Assembly (NCBI GenBank): GCA_017457225.1
Contig: JAFTHW010000004.1
Coordinates: 1-64,000 of the forward strand
Length of the DNA: 64,000 nucleotides
Origin: Clostridia bacterium
GTDB taxonomy: Bacteria; Bacillota; Clostridia; Christensenellales; Borkfalkiaceae
Direction: 5' to 3'
The notes below the pieces were generated by a model. It saw only the letters and a program-made list of their open reading frames with translations, was not told where the DNA came from and made no database searches. Below are positions 16,248-25,153 of the stretch, piece after piece. The stretch's first letter is position 1. Every line of letters begins with the position of its first letter. The translations under genes were made by a program, and so were the position numbers.

Positions 16248-16274
16248 AAAAGCCGCTTTTAAGCGGCTTTTTTG
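16248..16274 (-). terminator. engB terminator (bidirectional)
   Basis: AAAAGCCGCTT and AAGCGGCTTTT form an 11-bp stem with a two-base apex gap and T runs on both strands, directly after the engB stop codon. Confidence 0.85.
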
Positions 16275-16284
16275 ATACTATTTT

Positions 16285-16965
16285 TTATTCTTCCGTTTCT
16301 TCTTCGTCCTCTTCTAGCTCATTTTCGACCACGTACGTTTGCGCTTCGATGACCGATTTAATTTTTTGCAAAACGTCGTTTTTGCCAAAGCCCGTTTCCG
16401 AACTCGTAGGGATAAGATTGCTCTCTCCCAAATATAGATCCGCCGCGATTGCGCGGACGTGTTCTTTGATCTTCATTCTCGACAGTTTATCCGTCTTGGT
16501 CAAAACTACCGTAAAGGGCAGGATATGGAAGTTTAAAAACTCCAGCATCTGCATATCGTCCGCTGTGGGATCGTGTCGGGAGTCCACGAGCATAAACACG
16601 TGGGAGAGTTTGTCGCTCTTTTTGAAAAATTCGTCCAAAGTCTTCGCCCACTTTTCCTTTTCGGTTTTGGAAACGCGGGCAAACCCGTAGCCGGGCAAAT
16701 CCGCCAAGATAAACTCCCCGAAATCGAAATAGTTGACGAGCCGCGTACGACCGGGCTCACTACTCGTCTTTGCGAGTTTTTTGCGATTGGCGAGCATATT
16801 GATAAAAGAGCTTTTTCCAACGTTGGATTTTCCGCAAACGGCGATCATCGGCTTTTGAGGATCGATGAATTGATCCGCCCTTGCCGCGGACGTGATAAAC
16901 GTTGCGTTTTTGATGACAAGAGGACAAACCTCTTGTTCTTTTTTCTTGTAGTTCGTCTCGTACAT
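16285..16965 (-). CDS. engB: Ribosome biogenesis GTPase EngB (YsxC/YihA)
   Basis: The protein has 226 residues from the ATG at 16965; an ATG at 16998 is an alternative. It is an essential GTPase needed for 50S assembly. The GTP-binding motifs are all present: GKSNVGKSSF (G1), PGRTRLVNYF (G2), DLPGYG (G3), TKTDKL (G4) and TSSETGFG (G5). The last 15 residues are almost all Glu, an acidic tail longer than usual. It lies 40 bp after lon, and the lon-engB pair is typical of Firmicutes. Confidence 0.95.
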   Translation of the reverse strand: MYETNYKKKEQEVCPLVIKNATFITSAARADQFIDPQKPMIAVCGKSNVGKSSFINMLANRKKLAKTSSEPGRTRLVNYFDFGEFILADLPGYGFARVSKTEKEKWAKTLDEFFKKSDKLSHVFMLVDSRHDPTADDMQMLEFLNFHILPFTVVLTKTDKLSRMKIKEHVRAIAADLYLGESNLIPTSSETGFGKNDVLQKIKSVIEAQTYVVENELEEDEEETEE

Positions 16966-17005
16966 GGTGTGGGTGTTTCCTTTTGAAATGCTTTTCATTA
17001 CAGCA

Positions 17006-19459
17006 TTAGCCGTTCTTTTTACAGCGCATGTTTCCACGCTCGTTTTCGCGAGTGGGAAGCGCGGGCAGGGGCTTGGGAAGCCGTTTTTCTTTGCTGATTT
17101 TTTCAGGCTTTTCCGCTGGCGTTTCGCTTGGCTCGAGCGCGATGGCAAACGCCTCGTCCGCGCGGGAAATCAAGATGAATTTTACGTCCTCTTTCACACA
17201 TTCGGGCACTTCCGCCGCATCCCGTTTGTTTCCGATAGGAACGAGCACCGTTTTGATTTTCGCCCGCCGCGCCGCGAGGGATTTTTCTTTGAGTCCGCCA
17301 ATGGGCAGGACGTTGCCGCGCAGCGTAATTTCACCCGTCATCGCAATGTCGGCTTTCACTTTCCTCTCCGTAAACGCTGACAGGATTGCCGTCGCCATCG
17401 TGATCCCTGCGCTGGGGCCGTCTTTGGGAGTCGCGCCCTCGGGAACGTGGATATGCAAATCGGTCTTTGCAAAACGGTCGGGGTCGATCCCGTAACGATC
17501 CGCATTCGCGCGCACGAACGTGTACGCCGCCATCGCCGACTCTTTCATAACGTCGCCAAGTTTTCCCGTCAATTTCACTTCGCCTTTTCCGTACGTGAGC
17601 GCCACTTCCACCGTCAGCGTCGTTCCGCCGACCGCCGTCCAAGCAAGTCCCGTCACCGCGCCCACTTCCGAACGGGTACGGAGCTCGTCCGCGTTATAAC
17701 GGGGCGCGCCCAAAAGCGCTTCCGCTTTCTTTTCGTCAACGGTGACTTTTCTACATCTGGGATTGTCCGCGCAGCGCACCGCGAGTTTTCGACACGCCGT
17801 GCCGATCGTACGTTCGAGCGTACGCACGCCCGCTTCCTTCGTATAGCCCTCGATGATAAATTGCAAGCCTGCGTCCGTGAACGCGGCTTTTTTCTCGCTC
17901 AAGCCGTTTGCCTTAAGTTGTTTGGGAACCAGATAGCGTTTCGCGATCTCCGTTTTTTCTTCCTGCGTGTAGCCCGAAAGTTCAATGATCTCCAAACGGT
18001 CGCGCAAGGGCGCGGGAATGGTGTCCAGGGAGTTCGCCGTCGTAAGGAACAGGACTTTGCTCAAATCGTAAGGCGCGTCTAAATACCGATCGCGGAACGT
18101 AGAGTTTTGTTCGGGATCGAGCGCTTCCAACAACGCGCTTGCAGGGTCGCCGTGAATATCCGAAGAGAGTTTGTCGATCTCGTCGAGAAGAAACACGGGA
18201 TTGATCGAGCCGGCGTTTTTCATACCGCCGATGATCCGTCCGGGCATCGCGCCGATATACGTTCTTCTGTGCCCGCGGATTTCCGCTTCGTCGCGCGTAC
18301 CGCCCAAGCTCATACGGACAAATTTCCGCCCCAAAGCCCTTGCGATGGATTGCGCGATACTCGTTTTACCCACCCCCGGAGGACCTACGAAACAAAGAAT
18401 GGGGGCTTTCATATTCCCCGTCAGTTTTAAGACGGACAGGTATTCCAAGATCCGCTGTTTGATTTTTTCCAAACCGTAATGGTCGGCTTCGAGAGTTTTC
18501 GCGCACTCCGCAACCGATTCTGTGTCCCTCGTTTCTTCCGTCCAGGGGAGCTCCAACACTTGATCGAGATACCCCGAAATCACGGTATATTCGGGCGAGG
18601 TCGGCTGCATTTTTTCCATACGGTCTATCTCTTTGAGGCATTTGGTTTCCAGCTCTTTAGAGAGTCCTTTCGCCTGGATTTTTTCGCGGTATTCGTCCTC
18701 TTCCTTTCCGTCGTCGCCCAGCTCCGAATGAATGGCTTTGAGCTGTTCGCGCAGGAAATATTCTTTTTGGGATTTGTCGATGTTCTGGCGGACGGAGCTC
18801 GCGATCTTCTTTTCAATCTTCGCGATTTCGTACTCGTCGTTCAAACACCGCTCGAACAGTTTCAATCTCTCCACGACGTTGTCCGCGCTTAAAATGGACT
18901 GCTTGACGTCCAGTCGGATCCGCATCGCCGAAACCGCTACGTGAATGAACTCCTCTACGTCGCGAGAATGATCGAGTTTGAGCACCGTTTCCTTGGTGAT
19001 TTTTCCGTCCGCGCCGAGCACGTCTTTGACGAGCCCTTTCGCCACGCGGTAATACGCCTCCTCTTCGCTGGGATCTCCGTGCACGGAGGGAAGAGGAGTC
19101 GCCACTGCGCAAAAATACCCGTTCTGCACGGCGATTTCTTCCGTTTTTGCGCGATAAAGCCCCTCGCAGACGACGCGCAGAACGCCGCCCGAGAGCCTAG
19201 TCGTTTGCTTGATCCGAGCTACGCAACCAACGAAGTATAAATCGTCTTGTGTGACTTCGTCTTTTTCCGTTTGTTTTTGCGTACAGATCAAGACTCTTTT
19301 ATCGCCCGTTGCGGCGCGCTCGATTGCGCGCAAAGTCATTTCTCTGCCTACTTCAAATGAGATATTGACAAACGGGAACGCTACCTTGCCGCGCAAAGGC
19401 ACGACGGGGAGCGTAATCCCGCTTTCTTGTATTCCGTTTTCCGTATAAATTTCCATCAT
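17006..19459 (-). CDS. lon: ATP-dependent Lon protease (LonA)
   Basis: The protein has 817 residues. It degrades damaged and regulatory proteins in the cytoplasm. The N-terminal substrate domain (about 1-200), a coiled region, the AAA+ module with Walker A GPPGVGKT (359-366) and Walker B FLLDEIDK, and a Ser-Lys protease domain are seen. The catalytic Ser is in PKDGPSAGI (about 683) and the Lys in GGLKEK (about 726). A 40-residue Pro/Lys/Glu tail follows. GGA lies six bases before the ATG. No CIRCE or clear CtsR box was seen upstream. The gene is oriented against replication if the origin is at 14.8 kb. Confidence 0.96.
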   Translation of the reverse strand: MMEIYTENGIQESGITLPVVPLRGKVAFPFVNISFEVGREMTLRAIERAATGDKRVLICTQKQTEKDEVTQDDLYFVGCVARIKQTTRLSGGVLRVVCEGLYRAKTEEIAVQNGYFCAVATPLPSVHGDPSEEEAYYRVAKGLVKDVLGADGKITKETVLKLDHSRDVEEFIHVAVSAMRIRLDVKQSILSADNVVERLKLFERCLNDEYEIAKIEKKIASSVRQNIDKSQKEYFLREQLKAIHSELGDDGKEEDEYREKIQAKGLSKELETKCLKEIDRMEKMQPTSPEYTVISGYLDQVLELPWTEETRDTESVAECAKTLEADHYGLEKIKQRILEYLSVLKLTGNMKAPILCFVGPPGVGKTSIAQSIARALGRKFVRMSLGGTRDEAEIRGHRRTYIGAMPGRIIGGMKNAGSINPVFLLDEIDKLSSDIHGDPASALLEALDPEQNSTFRDRYLDAPYDLSKVLFLTTANSLDTIPAPLRDRLEIIELSGYTQEEKTEIAKRYLVPKQLKANGLSEKKAAFTDAGLQFIIEGYTKEAGVRTLERTIGTACRKLAVRCADNPRCRKVTVDEKKAEALLGAPRYNADELRTRSEVGAVTGLAWTAVGGTTLTVEVALTYGKGEVKLTGKLGDVMKESAMAAYTFVRANADRYGIDPDRFAKTDLHIHVPEGATPKDGPSAGITMATAILSAFTERKVKADIAMTGEITLRGNVLPIGGLKEKSLAARRAKIKTVLVPIGNKRDAAEVPECVKEDVKFILISRADEAFAIALEPSETPAEKPEKISKEKRLPKPLPALPTRENERGNMRCKKNG

Positions 19460-19626
19460 ATTGTTTCCGTATAAATTCCGTAAAAATCCTCGTGAGTTTG
19501 AAAAAGGATTTTCGTTTTTTTCTTATTTTATGTTTACCCGTAGCCGACGTCTTTTAAACGGCGAAAAGATACTTTCACAAGCGGAAAGAATTTCCTTTTC
19601 GTCGGAGTTTGTCGAAAATAGGGAAA

Positions 19627-19645
19627 GGGAGCGAATACCGCTCCC
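19627..19645 (-). terminator. Terminator of the Wzz/BY-kinase operon
   Basis: GGGAGCG pairs with CGCTCCC around AATAC. On the minus strand it is followed by TTTCCCTATTTT, 35 bp beyond the kinase stop codon. Confidence 0.65.
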
Positions 19646-19680
19646 CCTCGCGAAAATTCGGTTGAAAGGAAAGACTCCGC

Positions 19681-20559
19681 TTACAGTTCGTCCGTAACTG
19701 CCGCTTCCGCTTTTGCTTCCGTTTCGATCTTGGACGGTTCTTCCGCTTCCTTGGGTTCGGTCTCCGCGGATTTTCGTTGATAGGAGTACGAGGAATAGCG
19801 GTAATATTTCTTATAACCGTTGTAATAGCCGCCCGAGGTAGCGTTTTTGTAGTCGTTGACGACTACGCCGAGAACGTTCGCTTTCGCAAAAGAAAGGGTG
19901 TCGAGCGCGCGGCTCATATCGCTCAAATACGAGAGCTGGTGACGGCATACGAGCACGGCGCCGTCCGTGAGCGGCGTGAGCGCTAAGGCATCTGAGCAAA
20001 GGAGTACGGGGGGTGTGTCGATGATGATGTAATCGAACTTCGCTCTTTGCTCCTGAATGAATTTTTTCATTTCTTCGCTCTCCAATAATTCGTAAGAACG
20101 GGGGGAGGGAGAGCCGCAAGCTACGTAGTAGAGATTGTCGTTTTGCGCGGTCTTGCGAACGACGGCTTCCGAGGTGTCTTGTCCCGAGAGCGCGTCCGAA
20201 AGGCCGTGCGCCGATTTTTCCTTGAAATATTTCGCAACGCGACCTTTTCGTATGTCTGCGTCGATGAGCAGTACTTTCGCGTCCGAAAGCGCGAACATCA
20301 TCGCAAGGTTGACCGTCACCGTCGTCTTTCCGTCCTCGGGATATGCCGACGTTGTCATAATGACTACGCCGCCCTCTTTCTTGGGTACGGATACCGATAA
20401 AGTCGCTTTAAGATTACGGAACGCTTCCGTAACTTCAAACGGGGTTTCTTCGTTGAGTAAATATTCGATACGGCGGGAGCGTTTATTGGATCTTTGTTCC
20501 GCTTTTTTCGCGCGTTTTTCCGAGCGGTTGAATACCTTGTCCAGCAAACTGATTTTCAT
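19681..20559 (-). CDS. Bacterial tyrosine kinase (CpsD/CapB type)
   Basis: The protein has 292 residues. BY-kinases phosphorylate their own tyrosine tail and control the length and export of surface polysaccharide together with a Wzz-type membrane partner. The Walker A' motif is AYPEDGKTTVTVNLA, the Walker A'' is VLLIDADIRKGRV and the Walker B is YIIIDTPP. A tyrosine cluster (GGYYNGYKKYYRYSSYSY, about 242-260) is the likely autophosphorylation site. Unlike most CpsD proteins, a Glu/Ala-rich tail follows it. The start codon overlaps the stop of the Wzz gene by four bases, so they are coupled. No glycosyltransferase genes are nearby. Confidence 0.9.
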   Translation of the reverse strand: MKISLLDKVFNRSEKRAKKAEQRSNKRSRRIEYLLNEETPFEVTEAFRNLKATLSVSVPKKEGGVVIMTTSAYPEDGKTTVTVNLAMMFALSDAKVLLIDADIRKGRVAKYFKEKSAHGLSDALSGQDTSEAVVRKTAQNDNLYYVACGSPSPRSYELLESEEMKKFIQEQRAKFDYIIIDTPPVLLCSDALALTPLTDGAVLVCRHQLSYLSDMSRALDTLSFAKANVLGVVVNDYKNATSGGYYNGYKKYYRYSSYSYQRKSAETEPKEAEEPSKIETEAKAEAAVTDEL

Positions 20560-22106
20560 TTTCTTGCCTCCTCGCTCTTTTTCTCGGCTCTCGCCTGTTC
20601 TTCGGTGAGTTCCTCGATTGTGGGGATCACGGCGAGAACGGGTACGTTGAGCTCCGCCGCTACCATTTCGCTGTCGCGGACGCGTTTATCCGAACGGTCA
20701 ATGATGATGAGTACGACACAGGTAACCGCGAATGCCGCCGCGCCGAGAAGAAACGCATACCGAATCGCTTGGTTGGTGGTGTAGCCCGCGTTGGTCAACG
20801 CGATTCCGCCCGAAAGGGTAATGAGCTGACATCTCGTACTCTCGTAGCCGTCGGGGAGATAAATCGTTTCTTCCACGTACGCAGGGAGTGCTACTTTTAT
20901 ATCTTCCATCAGTTCTTCTGCGAACGCTTTGTTTTCGTCGCCGAGGACGGACATTTTTACGTAAATGAACGCTCTCGCTAAGTTGTTGGAACTGTTGAGA
21001 ATGGAGTTCGAGCTGCTCGTTCCGTCGGTGTAGCTATACGACACTGCGGATTTGATACGGGAAAGGCGGGATTTGTACGCGCCTGTCGTTCGCCAAAGTT
21101 TAAGCGCTTCCTCTTTTGCCGCAGAGAACTCTTCTTCCGCCGTTTTCAGCGTAGACTGTGGGAACGAAGCGTTCTTGATTGCCGTATTGTATGCGTCTTC
21201 CGCTTTATAGACGTTGTATTCAAGCGTTGCAAGCAAAGCTTGCTTTTCTTGGATTTGCGTTTTTAAGGAGTCAAGCGCGTTTTGCGTGTTGTTCTTTTCC
21301 GTGACGCATTTGTCAAGCTCTACGTCCGCGTCGTGGAGAAGAGCTTCTTTCTCCGCTACCGTCGCCGCCGCCGAAGCAGCCGCCGTTTGCAAGTTCGCGA
21401 TCTCTTCGGGAGTCTTGCCCGAGTTCGGCTGTTGCGCCGCGGTCAGTTCTCCTTGTAAAGTCGTCAACGTTGCGTTTGCGAGTCCCCAAGCTGTTTCCGC
21501 TGCTTCTTTCGCCTCTTCCGCTTCCTCCACGGCAAGTTTTGCCGCTGACAACAATCTTTCCAAATTCGGAATTTCGAACGTTTGGTTTTCCTGAATGAAT
21601 TCCTGCGTTTCCGTGAGCGTGGTTTCCGCATTCGTCAGCGCGACCAACTTCGTATTGATTTGGGAAATGGCAAGATTCAACGCTTCTTGCGCTTGATCGC
21701 GTTGGGAAAGCTTGGCTTCCGCCGAGGCGATCTTTTCGTCCAGCTCCGTATGAATTCCTTTTGCAGGGAGTCCGTTCGACTCCAACATCAACCGTTCCGC
21801 AAAAGGATCGGAAGCGAGCATTTTTACCATACCGTCCATTACGTACACGTTGTACGCGCCGTACATACTGTATTCGCTAGAGGGAGCGTTCGTATTGGAC
21901 TCCGAGTCCTGTTTGGGAATGGGGTTTATGTAGAATTCCATTCTCGTTCCGTAATAGTTGATGTCCTGCGTTTTCCAAACGGCGTAAACGCCGCCTAAAA
22001 TTCCGCCAATGACGGCGACCAGGATCAAAAGCTTGATCTTACTCAACAGCAGTTTGAGTGTGTTGAGTAAATTGAAGCGGTTGTCCGCTTGCGGGTGTTG
22101 TTGCAT
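20556..22106 (-). CDS. Wzz/CapA-type polysaccharide chain-length protein with long coiled coil
   Basis: The protein has 516 residues. An N-terminal membrane helix (about 30-48) and a C-terminal helix (about 453-475) flank an extracytoplasmic domain, the Wzz topology. That domain contains about 250 residues of Ala/Glu/Leu/Gln heptads (about 120-370), far longer than the short helices of a usual CapA. The cytoplasmic C-terminus is the expected site for activating the adjacent BY-kinase. AAGGAG precedes the ATG. The promoter region contains a perfect 20-bp palindrome (22174-22193). An ordinary role in exopolysaccharide control is likely, but the operon lacks biosynthetic genes. Confidence 0.85.
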   Translation of the reverse strand: MQQHPQADNRFNLLNTLKLLLSKIKLLILVAVIGGILGGVYAVWKTQDINYYGTRMEFYINPIPKQDSESNTNAPSSEYSMYGAYNVYVMDGMVKMLASDPFAERLMLESNGLPAKGIHTELDEKIASAEAKLSQRDQAQEALNLAISQINTKLVALTNAETTLTETQEFIQENQTFEIPNLERLLSAAKLAVEEAEEAKEAAETAWGLANATLTTLQGELTAAQQPNSGKTPEEIANLQTAAASAAATVAEKEALLHDADVELDKCVTEKNNTQNALDSLKTQIQEKQALLATLEYNVYKAEDAYNTAIKNASFPQSTLKTAEEEFSAAKEEALKLWRTTGAYKSRLSRIKSAVSYSYTDGTSSSNSILNSSNNLARAFIYVKMSVLGDENKAFAEELMEDIKVALPAYVEETIYLPDGYESTRCQLITLSGGIALTNAGYTTNQAIRYAFLLGAAAFAVTCVVLIIIDRSDKRVRDSEMVAAELNVPVLAVIPTIEELTEEQARAEKKSEEARK

Positions 22107-22163
22107 ATTAAATTCTCCTTATCCCAATTTTTCCTACGGAAAAAAGTACCCATTATTGTGTTT

Positions 22164-22193
22164 ATTATATCATCTTTACTTTATAAAGTAAAG
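22164..22193 (-). promoter_or_regulatory. Wzz/BY-kinase promoter overlapped by a 20-bp palindrome
   Basis: On the minus strand TTTACT (22192-22187), a 17-bp spacer and exact TATAAT (22169-22164). The perfect palindrome CTTTACTTTATAAAGTAAAG (22174-22193) covers the -35 box and most of the spacer, where a dimeric repressor would block polymerase. Confidence 0.7.
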
Positions 22194-22248
22194 CGTTTTT
22201 TGTTCGGGTTTTGCGTAAAGAGAGGGAAAAACGCTTCCTTTTTTTGGG

Positions 22249-22300
22249 TTTCAACGCGTACACGGCGGCTTGATTTTTTGTTCAACGCATACACGGGGGC
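22249..22300 (-). repeat. Two diverged copies of the dispersed repeat
   Basis: TTTCAACGCGTACACGG (22249) and TTCAACGCATACACGGGGGC (22281) match the reverse complement of GGGCAGGTAYGNGTTGAA with ACACGG in place of ACCTGC. They lie in the 330-bp gap between the Wzz gene and holB, which otherwise holds only two promoters. Confidence 0.5.
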
Positions 22301-22359
22301 TTCATTTTCCGCTGTTTAGGAAAAAAGAGAGACGGTTTTTTCTTTTTCCGTTTATCCGC

Positions 22360-22388
22360 TTGCTTATTTTTGCGTTTTATGATATACT
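22360..22388 (+). promoter_or_regulatory. holB-ricT promoter
   Basis: TTGCTT (22360-22365), a 17-bp spacer and TATACT (22383-22388), about 48 bp before holB. Confidence 0.6.
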
Positions 22389-22435
22389 GTAAAGGAGAAA
22401 GTTTGCGCTTATAAAAAGGACGGGACGAGAAAGGA

Positions 22436-23410
22436 ATGCGGACGTTGTTTGAAAGAACGAGAGCCTACGGGCTGCTCAAAAGAGAGAAAGAAGAAAACAA
22501 GCTCTTTCACGCATATCTTCTTTTGTTGGACGATTCGCGGAATCTCCGATTCGCGCTCAAAACGTTTGCAAAAGTCCTTTTTTCCTGCGAGGGGGAGAAT
22601 ACTCCTGAAAAGGAACGGCTGGCAAGCCGCATTGAGAGCGAGAGTTTTTCCGATTGTCTGTTTTATCCCGAAGTGGGAAAGAAATTTTCCGTAGACGACG
22701 CGGAACGGATTGCGGAGGAAAGTTCCATTCGCCCCGTCGAGGGAGAACGAAAAGTGTTCGTGGTGGGGAATTTTGCCGAAGCCACTCCGCAGGCGCAAAA
22801 TAAACTGTTGAAGTTGTTGGAAGAGCCGCCCGAGGGCGTCGTGTTCTTGCTTGGCGCGACGACGGCGTTCCCCATTCTCTCCACCGTGCTTTCCCGTGTT
22901 TCCAAGCTGGAAATCCCCCCGTTTGAGCAAGGCGAGATCGCGCATTGTCTTTCCCGAACGTACGGAAACAAATATACCCCGTCGGAGTTGTCTTTGGCGG
23001 CGGCAACGTGCGGCGGGAGCTTAGGGCTGGCGCAAAATCTTTTGGAGGGCGGACGGTTTCAGGGCTTAGCCGACGACGCGTTTGCGTTGGCGACGGCGAC
23101 GTTGGCGACGCTCCCCGCGCTCGTGAAAAAAATCGGCGAAACGAAAGACAAAAAACCGCTGTTGTCCTTTTTGCGAATCGTATTCCGCGACGCGTTGGTG
23201 TTGAAAACGGGGCTCAAAAAGGAAAACTTGCTGTTGAAGTCCGAAGAAAAACGGCTCGCGCGCGTGGCGAACAAATATACGTTATCCGCGCTCGTGTACG
23301 CGCAGGAGTGTTTGACGGAAGCGGAAAAGCAGGTCTATTTCAACGCCGTGTTCGGGCAGTGTATCGAGCTGTGCTTGGTCAAGATCCTGAAACGGAATCA
23401 AGAAGAGTAA
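22436..23410 (+). CDS. holB: DNA polymerase III delta-prime subunit
   Basis: The protein has 324 residues. It is part of the clamp loader that places DnaN on DNA. RKVFVVGNFAEATPQAQNKLLKLLEEPPEGVVFLL is the typical HolB AAA+ core, with no functional Walker A, as expected for delta-prime. AAAGGA abuts the ATG, which is too close; the TTG at 22445 has better spacing, so the true start may be nine bases downstream. It is followed by ricT as in Bacillus, but tmk, yaaQ and yaaR are not between yaaO and holB here. Confidence 0.9.
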   Translation: MRTLFERTRAYGLLKREKEENKLFHAYLLLLDDSRNLRFALKTFAKVLFSCEGENTPEKERLASRIESESFSDCLFYPEVGKKFSVDDAERIAEESSIRPVEGERKVFVVGNFAEATPQAQNKLLKLLEEPPEGVVFLLGATTAFPILSTVLSRVSKLEIPPFEQGEIAHCLSRTYGNKYTPSELSLAAATCGGSLGLAQNLLEGGRFQGLADDAFALATATLATLPALVKKIGETKDKKPLLSFLRIVFRDALVLKTGLKKENLLLKSEEKRLARVANKYTLSALVYAQECLTEAEKQVYFNAVFGQCIELCLVKILKRNQEE

Positions 23411-23447
23411 AGAAAATCCTCGCTGAAACGAGGTAAGGAATGAAAGT

Positions 23448-24317
23448 ATGATAAAAGTAGTAGGAATCAAATTCAAAAACGGCGGAAAGCTGTATTATTT
23501 CGCGCCCAAAGAAGGCGATCAATACGAACGCAATCAAGCGGTGATCGTAGAAACGGCGAGAGGGTTGGAGTTCGCTTGGGTAGCGTATCCTCAGCGGGAG
23601 GTAGACGAGAGCGAGATCGTGCCCCCTTTGAAGCCCGTGATCCGTATCGCCACGCAAAAGGACAAAGATTTTTACGCGGCGTGCGAGGAAAAACGCCCCC
23701 GCGCGATGCAACTTTGCAAAGAAAAAATTATGGCGCATCATTTGGAAATGAAGCTCGTGGATTGCGAGTACGCGTTCGACGGAAGCAAGATCGTATTCTA
23801 CTTTACGTCGGCTACGAGGGTGGATTTTAGAGAGCTGGTAAAAGACCTCGCTTCGACGTTCCATACTCGCATTGAACTGCGACAAGTGGGTACCAGGGAC
23901 GAGACGAAATACCTTGGCGGCTTAGCCCCTTGCGGAAGAGTGTGCTGTTGTTCGGGCAATATGCCGGAGTTTAAAAAGGTGAGCGTGAAGATGGCGAAGA
24001 ATCAAGGCTTGTCGTTGAACCCCGGGAAGATCAGCGGACTTTGCGGACGGCTTATGTGTTGTTTGAGCTACGAAAACGACTACTATGCGGAGGCGTGCAA
24101 GAAAATGCCGAAAGTCGGCTCGGAAGTGGGAACTCCTGACGGAAAAGCGATCGTAGCGTCGGTGAATATGCTCAAGATGCAGGTCAAAGTCAAGATGGAC
24201 GATAAAAACGGCGGTTGGATCTATAAAGATTTCCCCGTCGAAGAAGTTCGGTTTAAGAAGAACAACCAAGTAGAAAAAGCGGAAGCGGACGACGACGCGG
24301 ACGAAATTAAGGAATAA
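23448..24317 (+). CDS. ricT: RicT (YaaT), PSP1-domain protein
   Basis: The protein has 289 residues. RicT works with RicA and RicF in a complex with an iron-sulfur cluster that promotes RNase Y-dependent mRNA processing and affects sporulation and biofilm formation in Bacillus. The PSP1 core and the conserved Cys motifs CGRVCCCSG and CGRLMCCLSYEND are intact. AAGGAA precedes the ATG. It lies 37 bp after holB, the conserved order. The acidic C-terminal tail (about 15 residues) is variable in this family. Confidence 0.95.
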   Translation: MIKVVGIKFKNGGKLYYFAPKEGDQYERNQAVIVETARGLEFAWVAYPQREVDESEIVPPLKPVIRIATQKDKDFYAACEEKRPRAMQLCKEKIMAHHLEMKLVDCEYAFDGSKIVFYFTSATRVDFRELVKDLASTFHTRIELRQVGTRDETKYLGGLAPCGRVCCCSGNMPEFKKVSVKMAKNQGLSLNPGKISGLCGRLMCCLSYENDYYAEACKKMPKVGSEVGTPDGKAIVASVNMLKMQVKVKMDDKNGGWIYKDFPVEEVRFKKNNQVEKAEADDDADEIKE

Positions 24318-24318
24318 A

Positions 24319-24591
24319 ATGAAGGACAATACGTTGGTTGAACCGATGGACGCAATTATTTTGCTGAATGACAACTATATTCAACAAGGATTAAGGGCCG
24401 GCTATATAGGAACGGTAATGGATAATTTTATTGAAAAATTCGGGGTTGTAGTTGCTGATTTTTCCTCTTTTGTTGAGGTGGAGTGCGGTCAACCTGTTAT
24501 TGAGATCAAGAAAGAAGATTTTCGGGTGGTTTCAGGCTCGTTATCCGATCAAAAATTGGTAAGAGAATTTAAGGCTTTATTTAAAAAATAA
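24319..24591 (+). CDS. Small SH3-like protein, DUF4926-like
   Basis: The protein has 90 residues. It starts one base after the ricT stop codon, so it is translationally coupled. The pattern DAIILLNDNYIQQGLRAGYIGTVM resembles the DUF4926 family (a DxVxL start, then a GLxxGxxGTV turn), which is predicted to be a small beta-barrel. A related protein is encoded at 34653-34955: both share DxIxLxN, GLxxGxxG and DFRV. The function is unknown. Base composition is more AT-rich than in ricT, which may indicate a later insertion into the operon. Confidence 0.75.
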   Translation: MKDNTLVEPMDAIILLNDNYIQQGLRAGYIGTVMDNFIEKFGVVVADFSSFVEVECGQPVIEIKKEDFRVVSGSLSDQKLVREFKALFKK

Positions 24592-24636
24592 CCCCTTTTA
24601 TAAACGGAGTCTTGATAAAGAAATATCAAAAAACGA

Positions 24637-24667
24637 AAAAGGATAACGATGCCCTCGTTATCCTTTT
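24637..24667. terminator. Bidirectional terminator
   Basis: AAAAGGATAACGA (24637-24649) pairs perfectly with TCGTTATCCTTTT (24655-24667) around TGCCC. It serves both the rightward ricT operon and the leftward RbsD-like gene. Confidence 0.9.
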
Positions 24668-24688
24668 ATCCTATTCACAGTAAAATTT

Positions 24689-25111
24689 TTATTTAATAAC
24701 GCCTTTTTTGAGAATAATGTTCGCGTACACCGCTCCCTCGCCCGTTGCGATCACGGCGTAGGCTTTTTTCGCTCTTTCATAGAACGCAAAACGCTCCAAA
24801 TTGCCTGCGCGCAGGTTGTCGTCGTTCTTCTTTGCGATCGTGAAATAGCTGTCCCAGATTTCGGGAGTGGGATCGCCGTTCGTCGTCTGCATCAACAGGA
24901 AGTTTTCGGTTGCGTACGTGTCGAGGGGAATGAGTTTTAAGATCGCGTCCAACATTTCCTCGCCGCCGATCCCGTCCGCGCGGATGACGCGTTGACCGTA
25001 GTTTTCCGAGGGGAAGTTGCCGTCTGCGATGACGATTTCGTCGCCGTGTCCCATTTCACACAAAATTTTCAAAAGCTGGGGGCTTACGATTTTAGGTACG
25101 TTCTTTAACAT
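24689..25111 (-). CDS. RbsD/FucU-family sugar mutarotase
   Basis: The protein has 140 residues. The opening LLKILCEMGHGDEIVIADGNFP matches the RbsD/FucU family, which interconverts anomers of ribose or fucose. The active-site His of the GHGD motif is present. Length is typical of FucU. The sugar cannot be told from sequence alone. It follows a DeoR-family regulator by 42 bp, a common pairing in sugar operons, but no transporter or kinase is present. It ends at a bidirectional terminator. Confidence 0.88.
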   Translation of the reverse strand: MLKNVPKIVSPQLLKILCEMGHGDEIVIADGNFPSENYGQRVIRADGIGGEEMLDAILKLIPLDTYATENFLLMQTTNGDPTPEIWDSYFTIAKKNDDNLRAGNLERFAFYERAKKAYAVIATGEGAVYANIILKKGVIK

Positions 25112-25153
25112 AAGTGATCTCCTTATACTCTATAATTTTTATATTTTCCGCCG

